The notes below the pieces were generated by a model. The model had not been told where the DNA came from. It saw only the letters and a list, made by a program, of their open reading frames with translations, and did not search any database. A DNA stretch of 38,696 nt from Ureibacillus sinduriensis BLB-1 = JCM 15800 (lineage in GTDB: Bacteria > Bacillota > Bacilli > Bacillales_A > Planococcaceae), in contig NZ_JPVO01000030.1 of the NCBI RefSeq assembly GCF_000772955.1, forward strand, positions 1 through 38,696, read 5' to 3'. Positions 24,450-31,737 of this stretch are shown one piece after another. The position numbers and the translations under genes are program-made. The number at the start of each line of letters is the position of its first letter. Position 1 is the first letter of the stretch.

Positions 24450-24965
24450 ATGAATTTAGAAAGTAAAAGATTACAAATACGCAATTTTATCCAGGAAGAT
24501 GTACTTGCTGTTCATGCATATACCTCAAATCCACTTGTCATGGAGTATATACCGGAAGGCGTCATGACGTTGGAGGAGACGACGGACTTCGTGTTTGAAA
24601 ACTTGGGGGACAATGCCCAAAAGTATGCGGTTGTGCAAAAAGAAGATAATCAGCTTATCGGACACATTGTATTTTTCAAATATTTTGGCGAGCATACATA
24701 TGAAATCGGGTGGGTGTTTAACCCGGATTATTATAATCGGGGTTTCGCCACTGAGGCGGCGCAAACGATATTAGATTATGGTTTTTCTGAGCTGAAACTC
24801 CATCGAATTATAGCTACTTGCCAGCCTGAAAATATCCCATCCTACCGAATTATGGAGAAGATTGGAATGAGGCGGGAAGGATATTTTAAAAAATGCATAC
24901 CTCATGGCGACGGATGGTGGGATGAGTATTACTATGCTATTTTAAGAGAAGAGTGGGCATTGTGA
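24450..24965 (+). CDS. GNAT acetyltransferase, RimJ/RimL type
   Basis: A 171-residue N-acetyltransferase. N-terminal LESKRLQIRNFIQEDVLAVH and the acetyl-CoA site region VFNPDYYNRGFATEAAQTIL, LHRIIATCQPENIPSYRIME and KIGMRREGYFKKC are typical of RimJ/RimL-like enzymes. These acetylate protein N-termini, polyamines or drugs; the substrate is unknown. ATG 24450 follows TGGGGAGAA. It is divergent from the ABC-F leader and ends at a hairpin shared with the methyltransferase gene. Confidence 0.88.
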   Translation: MNLESKRLQIRNFIQEDVLAVHAYTSNPLVMEYIPEGVMTLEETTDFVFENLGDNAQKYAVVQKEDNQLIGHIVFFKYFGEHTYEIGWVFNPDYYNRGFATEAAQTILDYGFSELKLHRIIATCQPENIPSYRIMEKIGMRREGYFKKCIPHGDGWWDEYYYAILREEWAL

Positions 24966-24972
24966 AAATTAA

Positions 24973-25010
24973 AAGACTCCCAAAATGGTTGCTGCCAACC
25001 ATCCGGGAGT
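24973..25010. terminator. Bidirectional terminator
   Basis: A two-part stem (ACTCCC/GGGAGT and ATGGTTG/CAACCAT) flanked by A-rich and T-rich sequence, between convergent genes. Confidence 0.75.
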
Positions 25011-25016
25011 TTAAAT

Positions 25017-25982
25017 TTATTCACATAAAAGAATTTGCCTTACAAATAGATGTTTTTTTGTAATACAGCGATCTGCAATCTTGAATCCTATTTCTTCTAA
25101 TAAATCATCGATTGTTTCAATCGTCACGATGACACATTTATCGGCGATCCGGCGAGCTTGCTTGATGATGTCGAATTGTTCTTCCCGTGTAATATGTGTA
25201 AAAAGGTTGTATGGCAAATCGATGATACATACGTCATAGTGCTCATCTACTTCTGAAATGGGCCCTTGTGTAACGGTTCCTTCTAAATCGAAATATGCGA
25301 TATTTTCCCGTGCTCCAACACATACTAAAGGATTAATGTCTCTCGCTTCAATGTCGATCCCCATGGAGAGGGCTTCGACCACTACTGTCCCAATCCCGCA
25401 ACAAGGATCAATTGCACGGATACCATCTACGTTTGGAACCGCAATATTGGCAATTGCGCGTGCGACTCTAGTATTCAGTGCTGTCGAGTAGCTATTAGGT
25501 TTATGTACATGTTCACGCCAGATCGAAATACTTTTTGTATATACCCCGAAATACCAACGATTATTTAATGCCACCAATCCAAACACAACATCGGGATTGT
25601 CCAAATCCGGCTCCCCGTCGATGATCAACCCCAGTTCCCTTTCAACATGACGTCGATCTGCATGGGGTATTTTCTTCGTTTCTCCTAAATCCATTCTGTT
25701 AAAACAATAGACTTTAAAGGTAGAAGCATTGATTTTCATGGCTTTGACCATTTCTTTGAGTTCGGGAAATGTCTCTGCCTTATATAAGACTTCCAGTCGG
25801 TCCTCTATGAAGGGACTCCGACTGGGATCGACATTAATAGGACTCATTAAATAGTTTAATTGGGTATCGAAGCCAAAAAATGAACGCATCTCCATTCGGC
25901 ATAGGTCATGTTCATTTTTGTGATGTATATAAGTATAGATATAAGTTGCGTCCGTTTCTTTACTATTCAATCGATTATTCAT
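25017..25982 (-). CDS. TRM11-like SAM-dependent methyltransferase
   Basis: A 321-residue protein. The second half is a class I methyltransferase: SAM motif DPCCGIGTVVVEALSMGIDI near residue 190 and the catalytic DLPYN near 250, which equals the (D/N)PPY type used for exocyclic amino groups. The first part (YTYIHHKNEHDLCRMEMRSF ...) fits the THUMP-less N-terminal part of Bacillus TRM11-family proteins, so tRNA or rRNA guanine-N2 methylation is likely. The ATG lies only 7 nt after the stop of the upstream gene and its own ribosome site is poor, so it is probably translationally coupled. Confidence 0.8.
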   Translation of the reverse strand: MNNRLNSKETDATYIYTYIHHKNEHDLCRMEMRSFFGFDTQLNYLMSPINVDPSRSPFIEDRLEVLYKAETFPELKEMVKAMKINASTFKVYCFNRMDLGETKKIPHADRRHVERELGLIIDGEPDLDNPDVVFGLVALNNRWYFGVYTKSISIWREHVHKPNSYSTALNTRVARAIANIAVPNVDGIRAIDPCCGIGTVVVEALSMGIDIEARDINPLVCVGARENIAYFDLEGTVTQGPISEVDEHYDVCIIDLPYNLFTHITREEQFDIIKQARRIADKCVIVTIETIDDLLEEIGFKIADRCITKKHLFVRQILLCE

Positions 25983-25989
25983 CCTTTTT

Positions 25990-26445
25990 CTATTGTTGTT
26001 CCAGGGTGCGTATTAACTGTGCGAGGAAAGTGTAGATGATTTCTACCGCTTCTTTCATGTTCATTTCTTCTTGGAAACCAACCATATTATTAATCGGAAT
26101 GTTAATATCCCATAATCCATCTTCACCAGAAAACATCATACTGGAGTACACATTTTCTCCATGCAGGTTTGCTTCAAAATAAGATTTTATCGCTGATGCA
26201 TGTTTTTTTTGAACTTTCAAGCCCAATAGAACCATGTACATTTTAAAAACATCGTCCACCTCGATAGAAAGACTATCCGTTTTGATAGGCTCAAATTCCT
26301 GTGATTCGATATAGACAAATTCGTTCATATGATGTTTCAAATGCGATAAGGATGTGGATAGGAATGAAGCTTGTTCCTGCGCAATCACCTCTTCAGAATC
26401 TTTGTCGCAACGCTCGATATAAACGTCTGATAAATTTAGTGTCAT
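25990..26445 (-). CDS. Conserved-looking protein of unknown function, partner of the methyltransferase
   Basis: A protein of 151 residues, acidic, without signal peptide or membrane helices; mixed alpha/beta pattern with a C-terminal helix (KEAVEIIYTFLAQLIRTLEQ). I do not recognise the family. ATG at 26443-26445 with GGAGG nine nt upstream is preferred to the GTG two codons earlier. It is seven nt from the methyltransferase gene and almost certainly co-transcribed with it. Confidence 0.7.
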   Translation of the reverse strand: MTLNLSDVYIERCDKDSEEVIAQEQASFLSTSLSHLKHHMNEFVYIESQEFEPIKTDSLSIEVDDVFKMYMVLLGLKVQKKHASAIKSYFEANLHGENVYSSMMFSGEDGLWDINIPINNMVGFQEEMNMKEAVEIIYTFLAQLIRTLEQQ

Positions 26446-26494
26446 TTTCACTAACCTCCATAAATTGCTCTTATTATTATATCCCTATGTACAA

Positions 26495-26530
26495 TAAAAA
26501 ATAGACAGCCAATAAAATCAATGACTGTCT
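26495..26530 (-). terminator. Probable terminator behind the 26590 gene
   Basis: On minus, AGACAG/CTGTCT with a 16-nt loop, followed by ATTTTTTATTG. Confidence 0.6.
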
Positions 26531-26589
26531 TACCTATAATTCATTTTAACATAAAATAGTGATATTGATAATTAGATTGTATTCTCCGA

Positions 26590-27396
26590 TCAGTTCAACT
26601 TGAATAAACTATTCGTCCAGATTTCCGTGGAGCTAGGGTGATTACTTTCAAAAAGCGAAAACTGATCAGCAAATTGCAGCAGTTCATGATTAATAAATGG
26701 TTTTAAAGACTTTGGGCAAGCATTTATTACTATGGAGTCTCTTTTTAGGGAATCCAATTGTTTTGTAAAATCATTTTTGGTATGGGGAATTTCGCTCCAC
26801 ATTTTTAGCCACATTTTATCCCGCAATTCCCGATAATAATTGTTCATGGGTTTTTCATGAATGAAATGCAGCGATGTTTGGAAACTCACTGCGTTAATCA
26901 AAATGACCCGGTATCTATGGTGGTGTTCGATTACCTGATAGTGATTTAGAGCAAAAATTAGCTTTTCGATACTTTTTTCAATTTTTTTTCCTGTTTGTCC
27001 TTGGGCTGCACTGATTGGAACCAGTTTATCCTGACTTTGCTCATACTCATCTATATGGGGTGATTCTAAAATTATCGCAATTGACTTATTTTTATAGTTG
27101 GAGTCGACGATATCATCTTCGAAACTGGAGCTTGATACCAAACCGTTTTTTTCGGTTGGTGATTCAATCGTCAATTGATCCCCTGATAATTCGACAAAAA
27201 AACGAGTTACATTTTGTACTTGTTTGTTCTTTTTAAAAAAGGATTTTTTTAGAGTAATCGTGTTTGTCGTTTCATCCAGGAGAATATATTTGCTGTTGCT
27301 AGCTATTAAATCCTCGTAAACAACATCGCTAATTTCGGTTTGTATTGGGTATCCTTCTAAAGTAATCGCTTGCTTTTTTCCAACAAGAGTTAGCAT
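26590..27396 (-). CDS. Unknown protein with possible uracil-DNA-glycosylase-like fold
   Basis: A 268-residue soluble protein I cannot place in a named family. The second half has the order of motifs seen in UDG-superfamily proteins: a strand ending in LESPHIDEY (residue about 110), PISAAQGQTGKKIEKSIEKL, a strand ILINAVSFQTSL, then VINACPKSLKPFINHELLQF and a C-terminal SNHPSSTEIW resembling the HPS motif. The N-terminal 95 residues look like a separate beta domain. A DNA-repair or defence role is possible but unproved. RBS AAAGGAAGTGG before the ATG; divergent from dfrA. Confidence 0.6.
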   Translation of the reverse strand: MLTLVGKKQAITLEGYPIQTEISDVVYEDLIASNSKYILLDETTNTITLKKSFFKKNKQVQNVTRFFVELSGDQLTIESPTEKNGLVSSSSFEDDIVDSNYKNKSIAIILESPHIDEYEQSQDKLVPISAAQGQTGKKIEKSIEKLIFALNHYQVIEHHHRYRVILINAVSFQTSLHFIHEKPMNNYYRELRDKMWLKMWSEIPHTKNDFTKQLDSLKRDSIVINACPKSLKPFINHELLQFADQFSLFESNHPSSTEIWTNSLFKLN

Positions 27397-27474
27397 AATT
27401 CCACTTCCTTTACTAGTTTTAGGCTGTATATGCTGTTACAAATAAAAGTCTATTTCTAATTTATATTAAGTTTT

Positions 27475-27502
27475 TTGTAAGAATATGAATAAAAAGTATA
27501 AA
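27475..27502 (+). promoter_or_regulatory. Possible dfrA promoter
   Basis: TTGTAA (27475-27480), 16-nt spacer and TATAAA (27497-27502), 36 nt before the dfrA start. Confidence 0.45.
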
Positions 27503-27538
27503 ATAGAAAAAGAAATGATGATTTTTAGGAGAGATTGA

Positions 27539-28018
27539 ATGATATCACTAATAGTTGCCCACGACAAAAATCGGGTAATAGGGCACGACAACAAAATGCC
27601 ATGGCACCTGCCGGGTGAATTGCAGTATTTCAAGGAGCAAACGATGGGGAAACCGATGATCATGGGAAGGAAAACCTTTGATTCAATCGGCAGACCATTA
27701 CCTGGCAGAAGAAATATTGTCATTACAAGAAATGGAGACTATCAAGCACATGGAATAGAAGTTGCGACAAGTTTGGAAGAGGCGTTGAAACTTGCCGGTA
27801 CCGAAAAGGAAGTGATGATAATTGGCGGCGAGCAAATTTTCAGAATGGCGCTGCCAATTGCTGATCGACTTTATATTACACAAATTGAACATGCGTTTAA
27901 TGGGGATACTTTTTTCCCGATTTACGGCAACGAATGGAAGTTGATTTCCGAAAGTGAACCTGTTGAAACTCCCGATGGCTATAGTTACACTTATTGCATC
28001 TATGATAGAAATAAATAA
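27539..28018 (+). CDS. dfrA: Dihydrofolate reductase
   Basis: Reduces dihydrofolate, the by-product of ThyA, to tetrahydrofolate. The length of 159 residues is standard. Motifs: ISLIVAHDKNRVIGHDNKMP at the N-terminus with WHLPGELQYFKEQTMGKP, MGRKTFDSIGRPLPGRRNIV, and VMIIGGEQIFRMALPIADRL. The substrate-binding acid is at the usual Glu/Asp position (LPGEL). TAGGAGAG precedes the ATG. It is the target of trimethoprim; I see no clear resistance change by eye. Confidence 0.96.
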   Translation: MISLIVAHDKNRVIGHDNKMPWHLPGELQYFKEQTMGKPMIMGRKTFDSIGRPLPGRRNIVITRNGDYQAHGIEVATSLEEALKLAGTEKEVMIIGGEQIFRMALPIADRLYITQIEHAFNGDTFFPIYGNEWKLISESEPVETPDGYSYTYCIYDRNK

Positions 28019-28062
28019 ATAAATAATACGAAAATCCTTTACTAATTTTGGTAAAGGATTCA

Positions 28063-28669
28063 GAGAGTCGACAGAAGGCCTTCAGAATGGTCACTTCAAT
28101 TCTGAAGGCCTTTTGTATTTTTGGGATTTTTCCGTTTATTTTATAGTCTGATTTTAAGCCAAAGTACTCTTCGAGTATTCTAATTTTGACCATTTCTGGA
28201 GCTAGCCATGTCCAATTGGCAAACTTCTTTAAATTCATGACGGCAAAAGCAAGCATCGCCTGCATGGACAATTTTTTTATCCCTCGTAGGGTTGTCCAGC
28301 GCATACCATGCTTTTCTTTCGCATCCGCAAAGACACGTTCAATCGTTTCTTTAAGTCCCGAATATATTTGTTTGTTCTCGTTATGATGACGAAGATGATC
28401 CGCCTCCTCTACTTATTCGTTTTATTTTTTTTATTGTTTGACGCATTGAACGAATCCCAAATACATATTGCACAAATGTCATTTTAATCAATACTTCTGG
28501 GTCAACACTAGGACGACCTAGTGTTGAATACAGTGGTTCTACTAGTGGATAGATGAAAGAAAAATCAATGGCTGATTAGCTTCCCGACAAGATGATCCTG
28601 TGGGACAAGTTGTTCAATTGTAATTATTTCAATTTGATCACGTTCATTAATTTGATTTTTTGACATCAT
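28063..28669 (-). pseudogene. IS1182-family transposase, frameshifted and internally deleted
   Basis: ATG at 28667-28669 (GAGGTGA seven nt upstream) starts MSKNQINERDQIEIITIEQL and VPQDHLV, the N-terminus of IS1182-family transposases. After a frameshift near 28570 the match resumes with IDFSFIYPLVEPLYSTLGRP and FVQYVFGIRSMRQTIK. A large deletion near 28410 then joins this to the C-terminal DDE region end (IERVFADAKEKHGMRWTTLR, GIKKLSMQAMLAFAVMNLKK). About 600 nt remain of the usual about 1.4-1.6 kb. It cannot be active. Confidence 0.85.
28075..28112 (-). terminator. Hairpin at the transposase 3' end
   Basis: A perfect 14-bp stem (AAGGCCTTCAGAAT with ATTCTGAAGGCCTT) at the end of the transposase remnant. 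Confidence 0.6.
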
Positions 28670-28698
28670 ATCCATTCACCTCAACTATATCTAAGAAG

Positions 28699-28825
28699 AA
28701 GTTGATTGTAGTGTAGGCTTACGACTCCTGCGGGAAAAGTGTGAAGGCCGATACCCGCAGGAGCAAAGCGACGAGGAGGATTGGACCACGCCCGCGGAAA
28801 GCGTCCGCCGAAACGGAAATCAAGT
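28699..28825 (+). repeat. GC-rich palindromic intergenic repeat, long copy
   Basis: About 125 nt with inverted ends (AGTTGATT ... AATCAAGT) and a central hairpin CTCCTGCGGG (28725-28734) with CCCGCAGGAG (28754-28763). It contains GCGACGAGGAGG and CCCGCGGAAAGCG. It is the full form of the repeat seen deleted and inverted at 20271-20350. Confidence 0.85.
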
Positions 28826-28867
28826 AACTCTATTTCAAAAGCTATCAATTTTATGTTATAAGAAAAA

Positions 28868-28909
28868 AGACTGTAGACAAACTCGAAAATTCGCGTTTGT
28901 CTATAGTCT
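28868..28909 (+). repeat. Hairpin downstream of the palindromic repeat
   Basis: A 15-bp stem AGACTGTAGACAAAC/GTTTGTCTATAGTCT (one G-U pair). Its sequence and its position relative to the palindromic repeat match the inverted unit at 20216-20350. Confidence 0.75.
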
Positions 28910-28961
28910 GAAATCCTTTACCAATATTGGTAAAGGATTTTTTGAATTATTTTCAATATTT

Positions 28962-28989
28962 TGAAACTAAACGTCGAACCGATCGTATA
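28962..28989 (+). promoter_or_regulatory. SigW-type promoter of yuaF-floT
   Basis: TGAAAC (28962-28967), exactly 16 nt, CGTATA (28984-28989). This is the known SigW consensus (TGAAAC-N16-CGTA). The homologous Bacillus subtilis operon is SigW-controlled. It lies 40 nt before the yuaF start. Confidence 0.85.
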
Positions 28990-29028
28990 TAAGTCATAAG
29001 GTTTAATTTAGTCACAAGGTGGTGATAT

Positions 29029-29568
29029 TTGTTGTTGTTTGGCGCCGAGATTCATACAGTTTATTTATTTACATTGATTATTGTCGGGTGCATTACAATC
29101 GTTTACCTCTTTTTCTCCGAATTGTTCGATGGGGTATTTGAGGGAATTCCGTTTGTTGATCCAGCGGTGATTTTATCCTTTATTACCATTACTTCAGCAG
29201 GGGGCTTCTTATTAGAAAAATTCACTAACCTTTCGAGTACTTTTAATTTTATCATTGCATGTATTATATCGGTCATTATTACCAGCCTAATCTATTTTTT
29301 TATACTCGTACCGTTGAAAAGTGCCGAAGTTTCAATGGCCTATACAGAAGAGTCCCTTGGCGGCCAAGTTGGGAAAGTCATCGTACCCATCCCGGTGGAC
29401 GGATATGGGGAAATTGTCATCGAAACAGTCAATGGAATTATTTCAAAGCGGGCTACCGGCTTTGAAAATGAACCAATCGAATATGATGAACAAGTGCTCA
29501 TCATAGAAGCTAAAGAGGGGACCGTTTATGTGAAAAAATACGAGTCTGCCTTGCAGTTTAGATTATAG
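29029..29568 (+). CDS. yuaF: NfeD-like membrane protein YuaF
   Basis: A 179-residue protein with three membrane helices in its first 95 residues (YLFTLIIVGCITIVYLFFSE, ILSFITITSAGGFLLEKF, FIIACIISVIITSLIYFFIL). A C-terminal OB-fold beta domain faces the cytoplasm (SLGGQVGKVIVPIPVDGYGE ...). YuaF works with flotillin FloT in membrane microdomains and fluidity control under cell-wall stress. TTG start with AAGGTGGTGA upstream. It is 12 nt before floT and in one operon with it. Confidence 0.88.
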   Translation: MLLFGAEIHTVYLFTLIIVGCITIVYLFFSELFDGVFEGIPFVDPAVILSFITITSAGGFLLEKFTNLSSTFNFIIACIISVIITSLIYFFILVPLKSAEVSMAYTEESLGGQVGKVIVPIPVDGYGEIVIETVNGIISKRATGFENEPIEYDEQVLIIEAKEGTVYVKKYESALQFRL

Positions 29569-29580
29569 GGGGAATGAAAA

Positions 29581-31092
29581 ATGTCGAGTACATTAATTGT
29601 TGTTGGAGTTGCGGTATTCATACTTTTAGCCATCATTACAGTATATGTCACAAAATACAAGACAGTTGGACCAGATGAAGCTTTGATTGTTACGGGAAGT
29701 TTCCTGGGATCGAAAAATGTTCATACAGATGATTCAGGTAATCGCATTAAAATTATCCGTGGCGGGGGAACATTTGTCTTTCCGGTATTTCAACAATCGG
29801 AACCATTAAGTCTATTATCCAGTAAATTGGAAGTAACAACACCTGAAGTGTATACAGAACAAGGTGTTCCGGTAATGGCCGATGGAACAGCAATCATTAA
29901 GATCGGCGGATCGATATCCGAGATTGCGACAGCTGCCGAGCAGTTTTTAGGAAAAAGCAAAGCGGACAGGGAAAATGAAGCGAAGGAAGTTTTAGAAGGG
30001 CATTTACGTTCCATCCTTGGTTCAATGACAGTAGAGGAAATCTACAAGAACCGCGATAAGTTCTCGCAGGAAGTGCAGCGGGTCGCTACACAGGATTTAG
30101 CAAAGATGGGACTAGTGATCGTCTCCTTTACAATAAAAGATGTTCGCGACAAAAATGGATACCTTGATTCCTTGGGGAAACCAAGGATTGCACAAGTGAA
30201 GCGGGATGCCGATATCGCAACCGCAGAAGCGGAAAAGGAAACACGCATTAAACGTGCGGAAGCAGAGAAGGAAGCCCAAAAGGCTGAATTGATCAGGGCG
30301 ACCGAAATTGCGGAGGCAGAAAAAGATAATCAACTAAAAATCGCGGAATATAAATTGGAGCAGGACAAAGCGAAAGCACGTGCTGACCAAGCGTATGAAT
30401 TGGAATCGGCGCGAGCTAAACAACAAGTAACCGAGCAAGAAATGCAAGTTCGCATCATAGAGCGTCAAAAACAAATCGAGCTGGAAGAAAAAGAGATTTT
30501 GCGACGTGAGAAACAATATGATTCAGAAGTGAAGAAAAAAGCTGATGCGGATCGATATGCGGTGGAACAGAATGCCGCCGCTCAAAAAATGAAAGATTTA
30601 GCCCAAGCCGATGCAGAGAAATACCGTATTGAGTCTTTAGCAAAAGCAGAAGCAGAAAAAATCAGACTTGATGGGTTGGCAAAAGCTGATTCCGAACGTG
30701 CGCAAGGGGAAACGGAAGCGGAAATCATCCGCTTGAAAGGTTTGGCTGAAGCCGAAGCGAAACGAAAAATTGCGGAAGCCTTCGAGCAGTTTGGTCAGGC
30801 GGCCGTCCTCGATATGATTGTACGCATGATGCCGGAATACGCCAAAGAAATCGCAAGTCCATTGTCGAATATTGATAAAATAACAGTGGTGGACACAGGC
30901 AATGGAGAAGGTGGAGGTGCAAATCGTATCACATCGTATGCAACGAACCTAATGTCCAGTTTACAGGAGACTTTAAAAGCCTCTTCAGGAATTGATGTAA
31001 AAGAATTAATCGAGACTTTCGCCGGCAAACCACCCAATCAGGCAACAATCGAAGAAATAAATGAAAAAGAAGAAGAAAAGCAATTCGTTTAA
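29581..31092 (+). CDS. floT: Flotillin FloT (YuaG)
   Basis: A membrane scaffold of functional microdomains, 503 residues. One N-terminal membrane segment (LIVVGVAVFILLAIITVYVT), an SPFH/PHB domain (about 30-200, with VTTPEVYTEQGVPVMADGTA), then a long Ala/Glu/Lys-rich coiled coil (about 205-405, repeated AEAEKE). The C-terminal helix carries FGQAAVLDMIVRMMPEYAKE. It is known to help assembly of signalling and secretion complexes and to respond to envelope stress through SigW. GGGGGAATG ribosome site. Confidence 0.95.
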   Translation: MSSTLIVVGVAVFILLAIITVYVTKYKTVGPDEALIVTGSFLGSKNVHTDDSGNRIKIIRGGGTFVFPVFQQSEPLSLLSSKLEVTTPEVYTEQGVPVMADGTAIIKIGGSISEIATAAEQFLGKSKADRENEAKEVLEGHLRSILGSMTVEEIYKNRDKFSQEVQRVATQDLAKMGLVIVSFTIKDVRDKNGYLDSLGKPRIAQVKRDADIATAEAEKETRIKRAEAEKEAQKAELIRATEIAEAEKDNQLKIAEYKLEQDKAKARADQAYELESARAKQQVTEQEMQVRIIERQKQIELEEKEILRREKQYDSEVKKKADADRYAVEQNAAAQKMKDLAQADAEKYRIESLAKAEAEKIRLDGLAKADSERAQGETEAEIIRLKGLAEAEAKRKIAEAFEQFGQAAVLDMIVRMMPEYAKEIASPLSNIDKITVVDTGNGEGGGANRITSYATNLMSSLQETLKASSGIDVKELIETFAGKPPNQATIEEINEKEEEKQFV

Positions 31093-31135
31093 AGATTATA
31101 GATGAGAAAAAGTAGATCTTTTACTAATATATTTT

Positions 31136-31164
31136 TTGAAAAATTATAGTCGAATGATATAATA
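31136..31164 (+). promoter_or_regulatory. Sigma-A promoter before the channel gene
   Basis: TTGAAA (31136-31141), 17-nt spacer, TATAAT (31159-31164), 34 nt before the ATG. Confidence 0.7.
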
Positions 31165-31197
31165 CTGACTTATTGATGCAGTTTGAGGAGAAATTAC

Positions 31198-31602
31198 ATG
31201 TTATCAGTCATCTTAAGTTTCAAACGATTATTAAAAGGTCTCTACCACGCAGTAAAAGAGCCGCAATTTATAAGTATCATTACTACCGTTGCGTTGATCG
31301 TGTTGTCGGGTACATTGTTCTATTCAAAATTCGAAGGTTGGACAAAAATTGATGCTTTCTATTTTGCGGTAGTCAGTCTTATTCCAACAGGTGTAGATAC
31401 AAATCTGGCACCTTCAACTACAGGCACGAAGTTATTTACGGTTCTCTACTTGATTATAGGCACCGGATTGATGTTCGCGCTGCTTGTAAATTTAGGAAGA
31501 GCAATCATTAAAGAAGATAAGCAGAAAAGATATAAACTAAGCAATCGCATGGATGAGAAAAAAAAAGAAGTACCCAAGATCGTCAAGGCAAAAAAATTAT
31601 GA
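31198..31602 (+). CDS. Two-TM ion-channel family protein with degenerate selectivity filter
   Basis: A 134-residue protein with helix 1 (about 21-43, FISIITTVALIVLSGTLFY), a pore-like loop and helix 2 (about 82-103, LFTVLYLIIGTGLMFALLVN), plus a basic C-terminal tail. This is the Ion_trans_2 plan of simple K+ channels. The filter, normally T-V-G-Y-G or T-V-G-D-G, reads SLIPTGVDTNLAPS, so potassium selectivity is doubtful. GAGGAG seven nt before ATG 31198 sets the start. It has its own promoter, so it is not just the third gene of the floT operon. A terminator follows at 31617. Confidence 0.8.
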   Translation: MLSVILSFKRLLKGLYHAVKEPQFISIITTVALIVLSGTLFYSKFEGWTKIDAFYFAVVSLIPTGVDTNLAPSTTGTKLFTVLYLIIGTGLMFALLVNLGRAIIKEDKQKRYKLSNRMDEKKKEVPKIVKAKKL

Positions 31603-31616
31603 AGTAGATCGAACGA

Positions 31617-31646
31617 AAGAAGTCTCAGATTGAGGCTTCTTTTTTA
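31617..31646 (+). terminator. Rho-independent terminator
   Basis: AAGAAGTCTCA pairs with TGAGGCTTCTT (G-U allowed), followed by TTTTAT. Confidence 0.85.
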
Positions 31647-31737
31647 TTTTGAAAAGATGATGGGATTGCTTGTTTCCTGACAAAGATATACATGATTTAC
31701 TCAAAAGTTCAGCATACTGAAGTTAGGTGGTGAATCT

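Larger units (their letters stand above)
28033..28939 (-). mobile_element. Degenerate IS1182-type element with inverted hairpin ends
   Basis: Both ends carry the same palindromic sequence facing inward: 28033-28060 (AATCCTTTAC ... GTAAAGGATT, then CAGAGAGTCGACAG) and, on minus, 28939-28912 (same 28 nt with two changes, then TCAGACTATAGACA). The right palindrome is perfect over 28 nt and also works as a terminator. Between them lie a decayed transposase, its terminator hairpin and a GC-rich palindromic repeat. The left end directly follows dfrA and may serve as its terminator. Confidence 0.6.
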
